From Phenylobacterium sp. (lineage in GTDB: Bacteria; Pseudomonadota; Alphaproteobacteria; Caulobacterales; Caulobacteraceae), in the NCBI RefSeq assembly GCF_004297125.1, contig NZ_SCVD01000020.1, positions 1 to 64,000 of the forward strand: a DNA stretch of 64,000 nucleotides. The letters are read 5' to 3'. The translations under genes and the position numbers were made by a program. This document shows, piece by piece, positions 49,511 through 58,988 of the stretch. Each line of letters begins with the position of its first letter. Position 1 is the stretch's first letter. The notes below the pieces were generated by a model, which made no database searches, had not been told where the DNA came from, and was given only the letters and a program-made list of their open reading frames with translations.

Positions 49511-50227
49511 GACACTCCGCAGCCACGGCTCGATGTCCACGAGGCGGGCCTCGCCCTTCAGCCCGGCGCGGAAGGCCTCCAGGTTGCGGTAGCTGGCCAG
49601 CACCAGGATCCGCTTGCCGGGATTGGCGGCGATCGCCTCGCGGGCTCGGGCCACCATGTAGCCGTCCCACTCCGCCTGGCTGGTCGCGAACTCCGGCCCG
49701 CCGAGTTGGGCCTGGGCCAGCCCCTGGGCGCGGACGAGGTCGAGGGTGATGGCGTCGTGGGCGTCGGCCGGATGGCGCCAATGGTCCTGCAGCACGGTCG
49801 ACAGCGCGCGCGCCAGGCGGGTCATGTAGGCGTCGGCGTCGGGCTTCGCCTTCCCGAACGCCTCGAAGCGGCGGCCGGCCGCGCCGGTCATCGCCTCGAA
49901 CACGTCGCCGCCGGGTTCCATAGGCAGCGCCGCGGTGGGATGCCCGGAGAGCCAGGGCCAGACCACTGCTGGATACTCCGGCCGGCCCGGCGTCTCCTTG
50001 CGGGCGGCCAGTTCGTCGGGGCGGACTTCCAGCACCATCACGTCCGGACGCACGGCCTCGATGATCCGGCGCAGGTGGTCGAACGAGAACGAGGGCTCGC
50101 TGGCGTGCAGGCGCTGGATTGCGCCCACCACATAGACGCCATCGGGTGGCGCGGTCGCGGCATGGAGCTGGCCGGTGAAGCCGGCGGCGAAGGCCAGGGC
50201 GAGGCAGGGCAGTCGGAGGTTTCGCAT
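49487..50227 (-). CDS. Secreted TraB/GumN-like protein of uncertain family
   Basis: The 246-residue protein has a signal peptide (about 1-23, ending LHAA). VYVVGAIQRLHASEPSFSFDHLRRIIEAVRPDVMVLEVRPDE looks like the start of a TraB/Tiki-superfamily fold, and GKRILVLASYRNLEAFRAGLK is like its end. Key metal-ligand GxxH spacing is not clear, so the assignment is tentative. It overlaps the RHH gene by 24 bases at the 3' end. Confidence 0.55.
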   Translation of the reverse strand: MRNLRLPCLALAFAAGFTGQLHAATAPPDGVYVVGAIQRLHASEPSFSFDHLRRIIEAVRPDVMVLEVRPDELAARKETPGRPEYPAVVWPWLSGHPTAALPMEPGGDVFEAMTGAAGRRFEAFGKAKPDADAYMTRLARALSTVLQDHWRHPADAHDAITLDLVRAQGLAQAQLGGPEFATSQAEWDGYMVARAREAIAANPGKRILVLASYRNLEAFRAGLKGEARLVDIEPWLRSVLPPAREP

Positions 50228-50303
50228 GACCTGCGGATGGCGGCGGACCGCACGCGGCGGAAGCCGCCGGTCCGCGAGCGGGACCGCCGCGGTGACGAGC
50301 GGG

Positions 50304-51116
50304 TCAGCGCCCGTTCAGCAGGGCCGAGAGGGCGTCTCGGTAGCGCCGGCTGAGCCTCAGGGCCGGCCCCGAGCTCAACACGACATCCGCGTCGCCGCGG
50401 CCCAGGCTGCGGACCTCGACGATCCGGTCCAGCCGCACGATGGCCCGCCGATGGATACGCGCGAACCGGTCGGCGGGCAGCCGCGCGGCCAGCGAGGCCA
50501 GCGACTCATCCAGCAGCACCGCGCCGGCCGTTGTGTGCGCCTCGGCGTAGTTGCCGGCGGCCTCGATCCAGTCGACCTGATCCAGCGGCACGATCCGCAC
50601 CGCGCCCCGGCTGCGGGCCCGCAGGACGTCCGGCGCGACGGGTGCGAGGCGACGCTCGCGGCGCGTCAGGAACAGCCCCGCCCCGACGACGCCGGCATAG
50701 AAGATGACATTGGTCCCGAGGTTGCGGACGAACATCCGCTCTCCCATCGCCCAGCGCGTCGGGATGCGCCCGCCGTCGTTGTAGATCGGCCAGTAGACCA
50801 GGGCGAACAGGCCCACGTGCAGCGCGCCGACCACCAGCACCCCCGCCGCATAGGCCGCCAGCCGCTGCGTGAAGCTCCAGCGCGAAGCCTCGATCCGGCG
50901 GACCGCCATCAGGATCGGCGCCGTCAGCACCGCCCAGACCGAGAAGATCGCGAACGAATAGCCCAGCGACCGCCACCAGGGCTGGGCGCCGCCGCTGGTG
51001 AGGTAGCCTTGGGTCGCGAGCAACAGCGCCACGGCGGACCAAGCGAGCACGATCACCGCGGCGACGCGGAGGATGCGGATGTTGGAGCCTGGCGCGGGGA
51101 CGGCCGGAGACGTCAT
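50304..51116 (-). CDS. Membrane LytTR-type transcription regulator
   Basis: The 270-residue protein has four membrane helices (about 18-36, 46-68, 85-107, 130-148) and a C-terminal LytTR DNA-binding domain (about 170-268: IVPLDQVDWIEAAGNYAEAHTTAG, RFARIHRRAIVRLDRIVEV). It has no receiver domain, so it is a one-component sensor-regulator. The signal is unknown. A second LytTR membrane protein lies at 58985. Confidence 0.92.
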   Translation of the reverse strand: MTSPAVPAPGSNIRILRVAAVIVLAWSAVALLLATQGYLTSGGAQPWWRSLGYSFAIFSVWAVLTAPILMAVRRIEASRWSFTQRLAAYAAGVLVVGALHVGLFALVYWPIYNDGGRIPTRWAMGERMFVRNLGTNVIFYAGVVGAGLFLTRRERRLAPVAPDVLRARSRGAVRIVPLDQVDWIEAAGNYAEAHTTAGAVLLDESLASLAARLPADRFARIHRRAIVRLDRIVEVRSLGRGDADVVLSSGPALRLSRRYRDALSALLNGR

Positions 51117-51167
51117 GCCGCTCTTGTAGCCGCCAACCCGCCCCCCGTCATGGCTGGCTTGGGTGGG

Positions 51168-51386
51168 CTACTTCGGAACCGGGATCGGCGCGTCGGGAAT
51201 ACGGGGCGCGTCCGGCAGCCGGGGCGGTTCTATCGCCGGAATTCCGTCCGCCGCCCGGATCGCCGTCTCGGCCGCGCTGCCCACGTCGTCGCGCCCTTGC
51301 CAGGCGTACCAGATGAGCGCGAGCGCCAGCATCGCCACTGCGCCGGCGACGAAGGCGATCCACGGGCTGGTGCGACGTTCGGTCAT
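51168..51386 (-). CDS. Small single-pass membrane protein
   Basis: The 72-residue protein has a membrane helix (about 9-29) and a Pro-rich periplasmic-type tail. The tail repeats a RLPDAPRIPDAPIPVPK pattern at its end. The ribosome site AAGAG precedes ATG 51386. I recognise no family. It lies 51 bases upstream of the LytTR gene on the same strand. Confidence 0.6.
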   Translation of the reverse strand: MTERRTSPWIAFVAGAVAMLALALIWYAWQGRDDVGSAAETAIRAADGIPAIEPPRLPDAPRIPDAPIPVPK

Positions 51387-51463
51387 GGCTCTTGCCAAAC
51401 GGATCGCCGACGCGGGCCGTTCCGCCCCTTAAGTCGGCAAGGCTTCGTGCTACATATGTTCCG

Positions 51464-53884
51464 ATGTCCTCTTCCGAATCTTCCGACCTGCCTGCCCCCC
51501 GCATCAGCGACCTTGCCCGCGTCGACGCGCGGCCGGCCGACTATCTCGAAGGCCTGAACCCAGAGCAGCGGGCGGCGGTGGAGGCGGTCGACGGGCCGGT
51601 TCTGGTGCTGGCCGGCGCCGGCACCGGCAAGACCAAGGTGCTGACCACCCGGCTGGCGCACATCCTGGCCACCGGACGGGCGCGGCCCTGGGAGTTGCTG
51701 GCCGTCACCTTCACCAACAAGGCCGCCCGCGAGATGCGCGAGCGGATCGCCCACATCATCGGCCCGTCCGCGGAGGGCCTGCGCTGGCTGGGCACCTTCC
51801 ACTCGGTGGCGGCCCAGATCCTTCGCAAGCACGCCGAACTGGTGGGGCTGAAGTCGAACTACACCATCCTCGACACCGACGATCAGGAGCGGCTGATCAA
51901 GCAGGTGCTGGAGGCCGAGAACATCGACACCAAGCGCTGGACGCCCAAGGCGCTGGCGGGGCTGATCGACCACTGGAAGAACCGCGGCTGGCGGCCCGAC
52001 CAGCTGCCGCCCGCCGAGGCCCAGGCCTTCGCCAACGGCAAGGGCCAGGCGATGTACCGGCTGTACCAGGAGCGGATGCGCATCCTGAACGCCTGCGACT
52101 TCGGCGACCTGCTGCTGCACAACCTGACCATCTTCGTCAGCCGGCCGGACGTGCTGGCCGAGTACCACGACCGCTTCAAATACCTGCTGGTGGACGAGTA
52201 CCAGGACACCAACGTGGCCCAGTACCTCTGGCTGCGCCTGCTGGCCCAGAAGAGCCAGAACCTGTGTTGCGTGGGCGATGACGACCAATCGATCTACGGC
52301 TGGCGGGGCGCCGAGGTGGACAACATCCTGCGCTTCGAGCGGGATTTCCCGGGCGCCAAGGTGGTGCGGCTGGAACGGAACTACCGCTCGACCAGCCACA
52401 TCCTGGCCGCCGCCTCGGGCCTCATCGCCACCAACAAGGGCCGGCTGGGCAAGACCCTGTGGACCGACAGCCAGGACGGCCAGAAGGTGGTCGTCCGCGG
52501 CATCTGGGACGGCGACGCCGAGAGCCGGCTGATCGCCGACGAGATCGAGAAAGCCAAGCGCACGGGCCGGAAGTACCGCGACATGGCGATCCTGGTCCGC
52601 GCCTCGTTCCAGATGCGGGCGTTCGAGGAGCGATTCGTCCTGCTGCAGATTCCCTATGTGGTGATCGGCGGGCCGAGGTTCTTCGAGCGCGCCGAGATCC
52701 GGGACGCCATCGCCTACCTGCGGCTGATCCAGTCGCCGGACGATGACCTGGCGTTCGAGCGGATCGTCAATGTTCCCAAGCGCGGGATCGGCGACACGAC
52801 GGTCCAGCGCCTGCACGTCCTGGCGGCGCAACGGCCGACCCGCCTGCACGACGACAGCCCGCTGTTCGACGGGCGGACGGGCGAGATCGTCGAGGCCGGC
52901 GAGGCCTCCGGCGCGACGCGCTACCGCACCCTGACCCAGGCGGCCGAAGAGATCGTCCGCACCGATGAACTGGCCGCGCGCACCCGCACCTCGCTCTCCA
53001 ACTTCCTGCGCGACCTCGACCGCTGGCGCGGCCAGGCGGGGCAGATCCACCATGCGCGGCTCATGGAAGCCGTGCTGGAGGAGAGCGGCTACACTGACGC
53101 GCTGAAGCTCGACAAATCGCCCCAGGCCCAGGGCCGGCTGGAGAACCTCAAGGAGCTGGTCCAGTCGATGGCCGGCTACGAGACGCTGGAAGCCTATCTG
53201 GAGCACGTCTCGCTGGTGATGGACCTGGACCGCGGCTCGGCCGCCGACAGCGTCCAGGTGATGACCCTGCACCAGGCCAAGGGGCTGGAGTTCCCGCTGG
53301 TCTTCCTGCCCGGCTGGGAGGAAGGCGTCTTCCCGTCCCAGCGCAGCATGGACGAGAAGGGCGAGAAGGGGCTCGAGGAGGAGCGCCGCCTGGCCTACGT
53401 CGGCATCACCCGCGCCCGCGAGGAGGCGCGCATCTCCTTCGCCGCCAATCGCCAGGTCTACGGCCGCTGGACCAGCCAGCTCCCCAGCCGCTTCGTGGAC
53501 GAGCTGCCGCCGGCCAATGTCGAGGCCAGCTCCGAGACCGGATACTACGGCGGCGGCCCCGGCATGCAGCAGCACGGCTCGCGCTGGGACGAGGACCCTA
53601 CCTTCGGCGCCGGCTATTCCTCGCCCGGCTGGCGCAGGGCCCAGGCCAACCAGTACCGCGGCAGCCACCCCGGCCGGCAGCAGACGATCGAAGGCGACGG
53701 CCGCCTGGTCGCCGTCTCCGAAAGCTCCGCCGCCAGCGCCTACAAGCGCGGCGACCGCGTCTTCCACATCAAGTTCGGCTACGGCGCCGTGAAGGGCGTG
53801 GAGGGCAACAAGCTGACGGTGACCTTCGACAAGGCCGGCGAGAAGAAGGTGATCGACAGCTTCGTGGAGAAGGCGGACGGTTGA
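51464..53884 (+). CDS. uvrD: UvrD/PcrA-type ATP-dependent DNA helicase
   Basis: The 806-residue SF1A helicase has Walker A AGAGTGKT (50-57), TFTNKAAREMRER, DEYQDTN, GDDDQSIYGWRGAE, NYRST, VMTLHQAKGLEFPLVFLPG and YVGITRARE. The last 60 residues form a Tudor-like domain (GDRVFHIKFGYGAVKGVEGNKLTVTFDKAG), typical of the PcrA/UvrD end. Functions are repair and restart. I use ATG 51464, as upstream codons add 24 unrelated residues. Its stop overlaps a broken small frame. Confidence 0.95.
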   Translation: MSSSESSDLPAPRISDLARVDARPADYLEGLNPEQRAAVEAVDGPVLVLAGAGTGKTKVLTTRLAHILATGRARPWELLAVTFTNKAAREMRERIAHIIGPSAEGLRWLGTFHSVAAQILRKHAELVGLKSNYTILDTDDQERLIKQVLEAENIDTKRWTPKALAGLIDHWKNRGWRPDQLPPAEAQAFANGKGQAMYRLYQERMRILNACDFGDLLLHNLTIFVSRPDVLAEYHDRFKYLLVDEYQDTNVAQYLWLRLLAQKSQNLCCVGDDDQSIYGWRGAEVDNILRFERDFPGAKVVRLERNYRSTSHILAAASGLIATNKGRLGKTLWTDSQDGQKVVVRGIWDGDAESRLIADEIEKAKRTGRKYRDMAILVRASFQMRAFEERFVLLQIPYVVIGGPRFFERAEIRDAIAYLRLIQSPDDDLAFERIVNVPKRGIGDTTVQRLHVLAAQRPTRLHDDSPLFDGRTGEIVEAGEASGATRYRTLTQAAEEIVRTDELAARTRTSLSNFLRDLDRWRGQAGQIHHARLMEAVLEESGYTDALKLDKSPQAQGRLENLKELVQSMAGYETLEAYLEHVSLVMDLDRGSAADSVQVMTLHQAKGLEFPLVFLPGWEEGVFPSQRSMDEKGEKGLEEERRLAYVGITRAREEARISFAANRQVYGRWTSQLPSRFVDELPPANVEASSETGYYGGGPGMQQHGSRWDEDPTFGAGYSSPGWRRAQANQYRGSHPGRQQTIEGDGRLVAVSESSAASAYKRGDRVFHIKFGYGAVKGVEGNKLTVTFDKAGEKKVIDSFVEKADG

Positions 53885-53995
53885 AGGCGACGGGCCCCAA
53901 CGCGGTCTACATCCTGGCCAGCGGGGGTGCTGGCCGCGGTGACCGCGGTCTGCCTCGGCCTATTCTTCGCCTTCCGCCGTGCGAAGTGGTTCTAG
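53881..53995 (+). pseudogene. Frameshifted small single-pass membrane ORF after uvrD
   Basis: A TTG overlaps the helicase stop (TTGA). It reads LKATGPNAVYILASG in one frame; after a run of five Gs (53923-53927) the frame must shift by one to read VLAAVTAVCLGLFFAFRRAKWF and stop at 53993-53995. Removal of one G gives a 37-residue membrane protein. It may be a real break, an assembly error or a programmed shift. Confidence 0.5.
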
Positions 53996-54032
53996 GCCGA
54001 AACCATTCCGCGCCCTGCGCGTATCTCCTGGC

Positions 54033-54512
54033 ATGCGGAGCCTGATCCAGAACCGGGACGTGAAGACCCTCTTCGGCGGCGTGGCCGTCGCCGCGGTCGC
54101 GGGGCTGTTGATGGGTTCGGCCATGTATCCCGATCTGGACGAGGACGAGATCGGAGGCCCGCAGATCCAGGCCGCCGGCGGCGGGCCTCGGAGCGAAGTC
54201 GCCCAGTCCGGCGGCAGCGTCGCCGCCTACGGCCCCCGGGTTCCGGACTACGTCATCGGCACCGACGCCCTGAAGCCGCCGCAGTACCTGGCCCTGGCCT
54301 ACGAGGAACGCGCGGAGCCTGAGGCGGCGGCGTCCGAGGCCACCGACGTCATGGCCTATGAAGCTCCGGAGGCGCGGCCCGTAAGCTGGCAGGAAGAGCC
54401 GCGAGGGCCCACGTCCTATCCGTCGGAGCACGGCAACGTGGTCCATGCGAGCGATCTTCCCGCCCCGCCGGCGCCTCCCGCTGACGGCGAGGATTATCCG
54501 GCCGGGGACTGA
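54033..54512 (+). CDS. Membrane-anchored hypothetical protein
   Basis: The 159-residue protein has an N-terminal hydrophobic anchor (about 11-31: TLFGGVAVAAVAGLLMGSAMYP) followed by a disordered, acidic, Pro/Ala-rich region without other helices. I recognise no family. The start ATG 54033 is chosen as the anchor begins just after it. It lies between uvrD and prmA on the plus strand and may be co-transcribed with them. Confidence 0.55.
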   Translation: MRSLIQNRDVKTLFGGVAVAAVAGLLMGSAMYPDLDEDEIGGPQIQAAGGGPRSEVAQSGGSVAAYGPRVPDYVIGTDALKPPQYLALAYEERAEPEAAASEATDVMAYEAPEARPVSWQEEPRGPTSYPSEHGNVVHASDLPAPPAPPADGEDYPAGD

Positions 54513-54556
54513 ACGCCCTCGCCTTTCGCCTTCCCGACCTTTAGAGCCTCCCGCCC

Positions 54557-55423
54557 ATGAGCGAAGAGGCCTACCAGATCATCGCACGCGGCCCGCGCGC
54601 CGACGCCGAAGCCGCCGCGGAGGCGCTCGAGTCCGCGCCTGCGACCGAGGCCCTGACCTTCTCCATCCTCGAGGAGGACGAAGATCGCGACGTCTGGCGC
54701 ATCGACGCCTTCCCCAACGAGCCCGACGAACAGGCCGCCATCGGCGAGATCCTGGCGAAGTTCCCAACGCTCCGCGTCGTCACCGAGAAGCTCGCGGACG
54801 CCGACTGGCTGGCCATGGCGCTATCGGGCCTGCCGCCGGTGCGCGCAGGCCGCTTCTTCGTCTATGGGGCGCACGACAAGGGCCTGGCGCCGGCCAGCAC
54901 CATCAACCTGCGGATCGAGGCTGGCGCGGCCTTCGGCACGGGCCACCACGGCACCACCGTCGGCTGCCTGCAGGCCTTCCACGACCTGCTGAAGGCCCAG
55001 AAATTCAACCGCGTGTTGGACGTGGGCTGCGGCACCGGCGTGCTGGCCATCGCCGCGGCGCGCACGGGCTCGCCCATCGCCGTCGGCACCGACATCGACG
55101 CGCCGTCGGTGCGGATCGCCAACGAGAACGCGGCGCTGAACGGCGCCAATGCCCGGTTCGTCCATGCCTCGGGGCTCAACGACCCGCTGGTCCGCAACGA
55201 CGGCCCCTACGACCTGGTGTTCGCGAACATCCTGGCGCCGCCGCTGGTGGCGCTCTCCCAGGATATAAGGATGGCCCTGAAGCCCGGCGGGATCGCCATC
55301 CTCTCGGGCCTCCTGCGCACCCAGGAGCGCCGGGTCCTGGCCGCCTACATGTCCAAGGGCTTCCGGCTGGTGCGCCGCATCCATCGCGACGCATGGGCCA
55401 CACTCGTCCTGCGTCGCGCCTGA
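54557..55423 (+). CDS. prmA: Ribosomal protein L11 methyltransferase PrmA
   Basis: The 288-residue SAM-dependent enzyme trimethylates ribosomal protein L11. The C-terminal methyltransferase domain has [34 protein letters not shown] (motif I) and [12 protein letters not shown], the PrmA form of motif IV. The N-terminal 100 residues correspond to the substrate-binding region. Length is close to E. coli PrmA (293). Confidence 0.93.
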   Translation: MSEEAYQIIARGPRADAEAAAEALESAPATEALTFSILEEDEDRDVWRIDAFPNEPDEQAAIGEILAKFPTLRVVTEKLADADWLAMALSGLPPVRAGRFFVYGAHDKGLAPASTINLRIEAGAAFGTGHHGTTVGCLQAFHDLLKAQKFNRVLDVGCGTGVLAIAAARTGSPIAVGTDIDAPSVRIANENAALNGANARFVHASGLNDPLVRNDGPYDLVFANILAPPLVALSQDIRMALKPGGIAILSGLLRTQERRVLAAYMSKGFRLVRRIHRDAWATLVLRRA

Positions 55424-55498
55424 CGCCTGGAACCGGCGCCATAGGCCGGCGTTCTTCCGCCCGAGCCCAAGCGGGGCCTTAGGGAGAAGGACGCCAAA

Positions 55499-55897
55499 AT
55501 GTCCGACCAATACGAACGCACCACCGTGACCGGCGAACCGGCGCAGGTGGTTATCCGCGAACGCAGCAGCAGCGCCGGCTGGTGGGTCGCCGCCCTCGTG
55601 GCCGTCATCGCCCTGGTGGGCGTCGTCTTCTACATGAGCAACTCGGGCACCACGCCGAACGAACTGGAGGCCGCCCGCGAGCAAGGCGCCGCCGAAGCGA
55701 ACCTCGCCACCGCCACCCAGAACGCGCAACAGGCCGCCACCACTGCGGCGCAGTCCGCCCAGAACGCCGCAGCAAACGCCGCGTCGGCCACCGAGAGCGC
55801 GGCCAGCGCCGCGGCCGCCCGGACCGATCAGGCGATCGACAACGCCGCCCAGGCCGCCGACAACGCCGTGACGATCGAACCCGAGCCCAAGAACTAG
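55499..55897 (+). CDS. Single-pass membrane protein with Ala/Gln-rich coiled tail
   Basis: The 132-residue protein has a short cytoplasmic start, one membrane helix (about 26-46: GWWVAALVAVIALVGVVFYMS), and an Ala/Gln/Thr-rich region that is probably a coiled coil. It resembles small envelope proteins of Caulobacterales, but I know no family. AGGGAGAAGG is a good ribosome site. Its last four bases overlap the GIY-YIG gene. Confidence 0.6.
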   Translation: MSDQYERTTVTGEPAQVVIRERSSSAGWWVAALVAVIALVGVVFYMSNSGTTPNELEAAREQGAAEANLATATQNAQQAATTAAQSAQNAAANAASATESAASAAAARTDQAIDNAAQAADNAVTIEPEPKN

Positions 55898-56238
55898 CCG
55901 ACCGCCTTCGTCGCGCCGAGCGTCGCAAGCCAGTGGCGTTCGCGCGACTTGATCGCATCGGCGCGCCCGAGCGGGGTCAGGTCTTCGTCGTCGATGCTTT
56001 CCAGCACTTCGAAGGCGAAGGCCCCCTCGCCGTGGGCGTTCCAGGCCGCCTGCATGGTCCTGTTGGCATGGCCCCCGGTGCGCAGGCTGAACCAGAGGCC
56101 GTTCTGCTGGGCGCCCAGGTTGCGCGAACCCGCCACCCAGACCTGGCCGGAGGGCGCGCAGCGCACCGCATAGACCCCGGGAACGGATCGCTTCTCCTTG
56201 TAGTCGCGGATGGCCTCGCGGCGGCTCTGCTTGTCCAT
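55894..56238 (-). CDS. GIY-YIG nuclease-fold protein
   Basis: The 114-residue protein has VPGVYAVRCAPSGQVWVAGSRNLGAQQNGLWFSLRTGGHANRTMQAAWNAHG, a GIY-YIG-type strand-helix pattern with the GVY and WVAGS positions and Arg on the following helix. Catalytic Glu placement is plausible (FAFEVLESID). The role is unknown; many such proteins are stand-alone. I start at ATG 56238, as the long frame to 56856 is a shadow. Confidence 0.7.
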   Translation of the reverse strand: MDKQSRREAIRDYKEKRSVPGVYAVRCAPSGQVWVAGSRNLGAQQNGLWFSLRTGGHANRTMQAAWNAHGEGAFAFEVLESIDDEDLTPLGRADAIKSRERHWLATLGATKAVG

Positions 56239-56252
56239 TGCGCCGAAATACG

Positions 56253-56269
56253 CGACCGAGCTTCGGTCG
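56253..56269. other. Hairpin CGACCGA-GCT-TCGGTCG in the GIY-YIG/pepP gap
   Basis: A perfect seven-pair stem with three-base loop, followed rightward by TCAATTTTACC. On the plus strand it resembles a weak terminator; on the minus strand it lies 15-31 bases before the GIY-YIG start. Confidence 0.4.
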
Positions 56270-56343
56270 TCAATTTTACCCGGATTAAATAAGCGAAAGC
56301 GCGGCCCTTTGCCCAGCGCGGTCGAAGGGCTTAAATCCCGCGC

Positions 56344-58158
56344 ATGTTCCAGACCTTCGACGAAACCACCGACCGCTCCTTCGGGCCCAGGCACGTGCCC
56401 CTGATCCGCCAGGCGATGGCGAAGCAGGGCCTGGACGGCTTCCTCGTGCCCCACGAGGACGAGCACCAGAACGAGTACCTCCCCGCCGCCAACGACCGCC
56501 TGGCCTGGGCCACCGGCTTCACCGGCTCGGCCGGCGCGGCCGTGATCCTGAAGGACAAGGCCGCCGTCTTCGTGGATGGCCGCTACACCCTGCAGGTTCG
56601 CGACCAGGTGGACACCGGCCTGTTCGAGATTCGCGATCTGGTGGAGGGCGGCGTGCCGGCTTACCTTGAGGCCGCCACCGCCCGCGGCCAGAAGATCGGC
56701 TACGATCCGCGCCTGCATAGCCCCGACGCGCTCGGACACCTGAAGGCGGCCGCGGCCAAGACCGGCGCCGAGCTTACCCCCGTCAACGACAACCCGCTGG
56801 ACCTGGCCTGGGGCCAGAGCCGGCCGGCGCAGCCGGCCGCGCCGGTCGTACCGCACCCGGCGGAGTTCTCCGGCGAGGACTCCAACGCCAAGCGCGCCCG
56901 CGTCGGCGCGCAGATCGGGGCCAAGGGCGGCGACGCCGCCGTACTGACGGCGCCCAGCTCCATCGCGTGGCTGTTCAACGTCCGCGGCGGCGACGTCATC
57001 CGCTCGCCCCTGCCCATCGGCCAGGCGATCCTGAACAAGGACGGCACGGCGCGCCTGTTCCTCGATCCCGCCAAGGTGACGCCGGACCTACCGGCCTGGC
57101 TGGGCAATCAGGTTCGGCTGGAGACGCCGGACGAGCTGCCCGCCGCGCTGGCCGAGTTGAAGGGCCAGAGCGTGGTGGTCGATCCCGCCCAATCCTCGGC
57201 CTGGTACTTCGACACCCTGGCCCAGGCCGGCGCCACGGTGATCCGCGCCGAGGACCCCTGCGCCCTGCCCCGCGCCCAGAAGAACGCCGTGGAGATCCAG
57301 GGGACCCGCAACGCCCACATCCGGGACGGCGCGGCCCTTACCCGCTTCCTGCACTGGCTGGCCACCGAGGGTCAGATCAATCCTCCCGATGAGGTGGAGG
57401 CGGTCAGCAAGCTGGAAGCCCTCCGCGCCGCCACCGGCAAGCTGAAGGACCTTTCCTTCGACACCATCGCCGGCGCCGCCTCGAACGGCGCCATCGTCCA
57501 CTACCGACCGACGGAGCGCCTGAACAAGCGCTCCGAACAGGGCTCCCTTCTGCTGGTCGACTCGGGCGCCCAGTACCTGGACGGCACCACCGACGTCACC
57601 CGCACCGTGGCTATCGGCGAGCCCAGCCGGGAGATGCGCGAGCGCTTCACGCTGGTGCTGAAGGGCCACCTGGCGTTGGCGGCGATCCGCTTCCCAGCCG
57701 GCACCACGGGCTCGGCCATCGACGTGCTGGCCCGCCATGCGCTTTGGATGCACGGCCTGGACTACGACCACGGCACCGGCCATGGCGTCGGCAGCTACCT
57801 GGGCGTCCACGAGGGGCCGCAGCGGATCTCCAAGGCGCCGAACAACGTCGCCCTCAGGGCCGGGATGATCCTCTCCAATGAGCCCGGCTACTACAAGGAA
57901 GGCGGCTACGGCATCCGCATCGAGAACCTGCAGGTCGTGACACCCGCGGCCCCAATCCCCGGCGGGGAGCGGCCGATGCTTGGCTTCGAGACCCTGACCA
58001 TGGCGCCCATCGACCGCCGCCTGATCGACCGCAACCTGCTGAGCCCCGCCGAGCGGGCCCAGCTCGACGCCTACCACGCCCGGGTCCGCGACCTGGTCGG
58101 CCCGCTGGTGGAGCCGGAAGTCCGCAGCTGGCTGATCGATGTGACGGCGCCGATCTGA
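56344..58158 (+). CDS. pepP: Xaa-Pro aminopeptidase (M24B)
   Basis: The 604-residue metallopeptidase removes N-terminal residues before proline. It has two inactive N-terminal creatinase-like domains and a C-terminal pita-bread domain with ligands in DSGAQYLDGTTDVTRT (two Asp), GHGVGSYLGVHEGP (His), and the Glu residues in NEPGYYKEGGYGIRIEN. This large form is like eukaryotic XPNPEP1 and typical of alphaproteobacteria. Its last base is shared with the methyltransferase start (TGATG). Confidence 0.95.
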   Translation: MFQTFDETTDRSFGPRHVPLIRQAMAKQGLDGFLVPHEDEHQNEYLPAANDRLAWATGFTGSAGAAVILKDKAAVFVDGRYTLQVRDQVDTGLFEIRDLVEGGVPAYLEAATARGQKIGYDPRLHSPDALGHLKAAAAKTGAELTPVNDNPLDLAWGQSRPAQPAAPVVPHPAEFSGEDSNAKRARVGAQIGAKGGDAAVLTAPSSIAWLFNVRGGDVIRSPLPIGQAILNKDGTARLFLDPAKVTPDLPAWLGNQVRLETPDELPAALAELKGQSVVVDPAQSSAWYFDTLAQAGATVIRAEDPCALPRAQKNAVEIQGTRNAHIRDGAALTRFLHWLATEGQINPPDEVEAVSKLEALRAATGKLKDLSFDTIAGAASNGAIVHYRPTERLNKRSEQGSLLLVDSGAQYLDGTTDVTRTVAIGEPSREMRERFTLVLKGHLALAAIRFPAGTTGSAIDVLARHALWMHGLDYDHGTGHGVGSYLGVHEGPQRISKAPNNVALRAGMILSNEPGYYKEGGYGIRIENLQVVTPAAPIPGGERPMLGFETLTMAPIDRRLIDRNLLSPAERAQLDAYHARVRDLVGPLVEPEVRSWLIDVTAPI

Positions 58159-58988
58159 TGAGCGAAGCCAACGCCCAGCAGGTCGCCTACTGGAACGAAT
58201 CCGCCGGCCCGACCTGGGCCGACCTACAGGCGCCGCTGGACCGCCAGCTCGCGCCGCTGGGTCGGCGCGCCATGGCGGAGCTGGACCTGAGCTCGGGCCA
58301 GCGCGTCCTCGACATCGGCTGCGGCGCCGGGGAGACGACCCTGCAACTCGCCCACAGCGGGGCCGAGGTGCTGGGCGTCGACATCTCCCACGTCCTGCTG
58401 GACGTCGCCCGGCGGCGTGTGCGCGACACCAACCTCGCGCGTTTCCTCGAAGCTGACGCCCAGACCTATCCCTTCGAGCCCGCGAGCTTCGACGCGGTGT
58501 TCTCCCGCTTCGGAGTGATGTTCTTCGCTGACCCCGAGGCCGCCTTCGCGAACATCCGCCGGGCCATGAAGCCGGGCGGCCGCATGGCCTTCGTCTGCTG
58601 GCGTACGCCGGCCGAGAACCCCATCATGAGTCTGCCGATGATGGCGGCGCTCGCCCACGTCGACAGCCCGCCTCCGCCCCCCGAGCCAGGCGCGCCGGGT
58701 CCCTTCGCCTTTGCCGACCCCGAGCGGGTGAAGGCCATCCTGGCGTCCGCCGGCTTCCAGGACGTCGCGGTGACGCCGCACGAGCAGGATATCGGCCCCG
58801 GCGACCTGGACACCACGGTGGGGCTGGCGCTGAAGGTCGGGCCGCTGGGCGCCCTCCTTCGCGAGAACCCCGGCCAGCGTGACGCGGTGATCGCCGCGGT
58901 CCGCGCGGCCCTCGCCCCGCAGGTGGGTCCGGAGGGGGTGAAGCTGGGCTCGTCCACCTGGATCGTCACGGCGGTCTCTCCGGCGTGA
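58158..58988 (+). CDS. SAM-dependent methyltransferase (class I, UbiE-like)
   Basis: The 276-residue protein has VLDIGCGAGETTLQLA (SAM-binding motif I, about 50-65), GVDISHVLLDVARRR and FDAVFSRFGVMFFADPEAAFANIRRAMKPGGRMAFVCW. The substrate is unknown; some relatives act on small molecules. It is translationally coupled to pepP before it and to the LytTR regulator after it (GTGA). Confidence 0.88.
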   Translation: MSEANAQQVAYWNESAGPTWADLQAPLDRQLAPLGRRAMAELDLSSGQRVLDIGCGAGETTLQLAHSGAEVLGVDISHVLLDVARRRVRDTNLARFLEADAQTYPFEPASFDAVFSRFGVMFFADPEAAFANIRRAMKPGGRMAFVCWRTPAENPIMSLPMMAALAHVDSPPPPPEPGAPGPFAFADPERVKAILASAGFQDVAVTPHEQDIGPGDLDTTVGLALKVGPLGALLRENPGQRDAVIAAVRAALAPQVGPEGVKLGSSTWIVTAVSPA

